From Paraglomus occultum (lineage: Eukaryota > Glomeromycota > Glomeromycetes > Paraglomerales > Paraglomeraceae): a stretch of DNA of 21,796 bases. Within the stretch, counting starts at the first letter, position 1. Every line of letters begins with the position of its first letter. The stretch is from assembly GCA_910592205.1 (NCBI GenBank), contig CAJVPJ010000564.1:1-21796 (forward strand), read 5' to 3'. The notes beneath the pieces are model-generated. The model ran no database searches. It saw only the letters and a program-made list of their open reading frames with translations, and was not told where the DNA came from. Positions 21,206-21,796 of the stretch are shown here, in pieces. The position numbers and the translations under genes were made by a program.

Positions 21206-21796
21206 CCCTATCAACGTTCAGGGGGATTCTCTTTTTGCATTTAATAGGAATTGAAATTCAGGTTACAGTCTGTCAATAATAATAAACCCCCAAAGAATAA
21301 AACATATTGAGACCAACAGATTTCCATTATTTAACCTCCGATACAAATTAATATTGACCATATTAGTCATTTTCACCTCAAACAGAACACATTGATCGTA
21401 CTGTCTGTACATTTGATAATGATATCGTCGCCTCTTCTTTATCCATCTCCATTACTGACAAGTGGCTTACTGTTTTGCCATTAGACGGCACTTCTGAAAA
21501 CTTCACTCGCAGGTCATGGTCGAGTAGTCGAGTTTTTGCTTATGCGTGACTCTAAAGTTGATCTGAAGGATTTTGATGGACGCACTCAATAATGCTTCGT
21601 CACAAGTCATCTTCAACATTCAAATGCTGCTATCGATATAAGAAGCAACAAAGGACATACACCTTTGAATAAGTTTTCTAAAACAATAGTACGATGTTGC
21701 TGCTGTAAGTCGAGAACTATGTGAGATATTAGAGCGACTAGAGCGCGAATGGTGGAAAGGAAAGAGAACGCAATCAGAATGTATGTTTCATGTTTC
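21206..21796. other. right flank, one unassigned open frame
   Basis: No recognised gene. A plus-strand frame is open for 61 codons from 21367 to a TGA at 21547-21549. It has a possible acceptor (AAACAG) at 21380-21385 and includes SISITDKWLTVLPLDGTSEN. It could be an exon of a gene that continues outside the window or a remnant. I cannot assign it. Confidence 0.3.

Overview
This window is eukaryotic and almost certainly from a filamentous fungus. It is AT-rich. Its three intact genes are split by short introns (67-337 bases), and their products are typical eukaryotic housekeeping proteins: the AP-3 adaptor sigma subunit, poly(A)-binding protein and a PSP1-domain protein. The setting suggests an arbuscular mycorrhizal fungus (Glomeromycotina, Rhizophagus-like). 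It has long low-complexity AT-rich intergenic DNA, decayed kinase-like and Crinkler-like gene remnants, decayed Fanzor (TnpB-like) elements, and a small piece of AT-rich bacterial DNA of the kind expected from a Mollicutes-type endosymbiont. The lineage is an inference; the intron-rich fungal character is read directly.

Layout. 1-4.0 kb: gene-poor DNA with two pairs of direct repeats, a 12-bp tandem repeat and a few unassigned open frames. 4.03-4.37 kb (-): remnant of a protein kinase-like gene, back to back with the AP-3 sigma gene at 4.41-5.36 kb (+), which has six exons, including one of 18 bases, and one GC-AG intron. 5.6-6.7 kb (+): decayed exons of an unassigned gene, weakly F-box/LRR-like. 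6.8-7.18 kb (-): pseudogene fragment of a Crinkler-type nuclease-like protein. 8.25-10.87 kb (-): complete five-exon poly(A)-binding protein gene, with a series of oligo(A) runs upstream of its start codon (11.03-11.15 kb). 11.15-14.87 kb: long non-coding AT-rich and pyrimidine-rich DNA with a TAA/CAA microsatellite. 14.88-17.40 kb (+): five-exon PSP1-domain protein gene with many RRxS phosphorylation-type sites. 17.4-18.05 kb: 3' flank.

18.05-21.2 kb: two decayed copies of the same Fanzor element, head to head, about 560 bases apart. The second copy is split by about 600 bases of foreign DNA. This insert holds the 3' end of a bacterial rplA gene (ribosomal protein uL1), a small open frame and the 3' end of an Asn-Pro-rich protein. 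The genes at both ends of the insert are cut off, which is what a captured random DNA fragment would look like.

The three intact genes do not form a pathway: vesicle coat assembly, mRNA 3'-end binding and translation, and a poorly understood PSP1 protein. The most noteworthy signals are the bacterial fragment inside the Fanzor copy, the inverted Fanzor pair, the A-run upstream region of the poly(A)-binding protein gene (a known autoregulatory theme), and the unusual splice sites and microexons.
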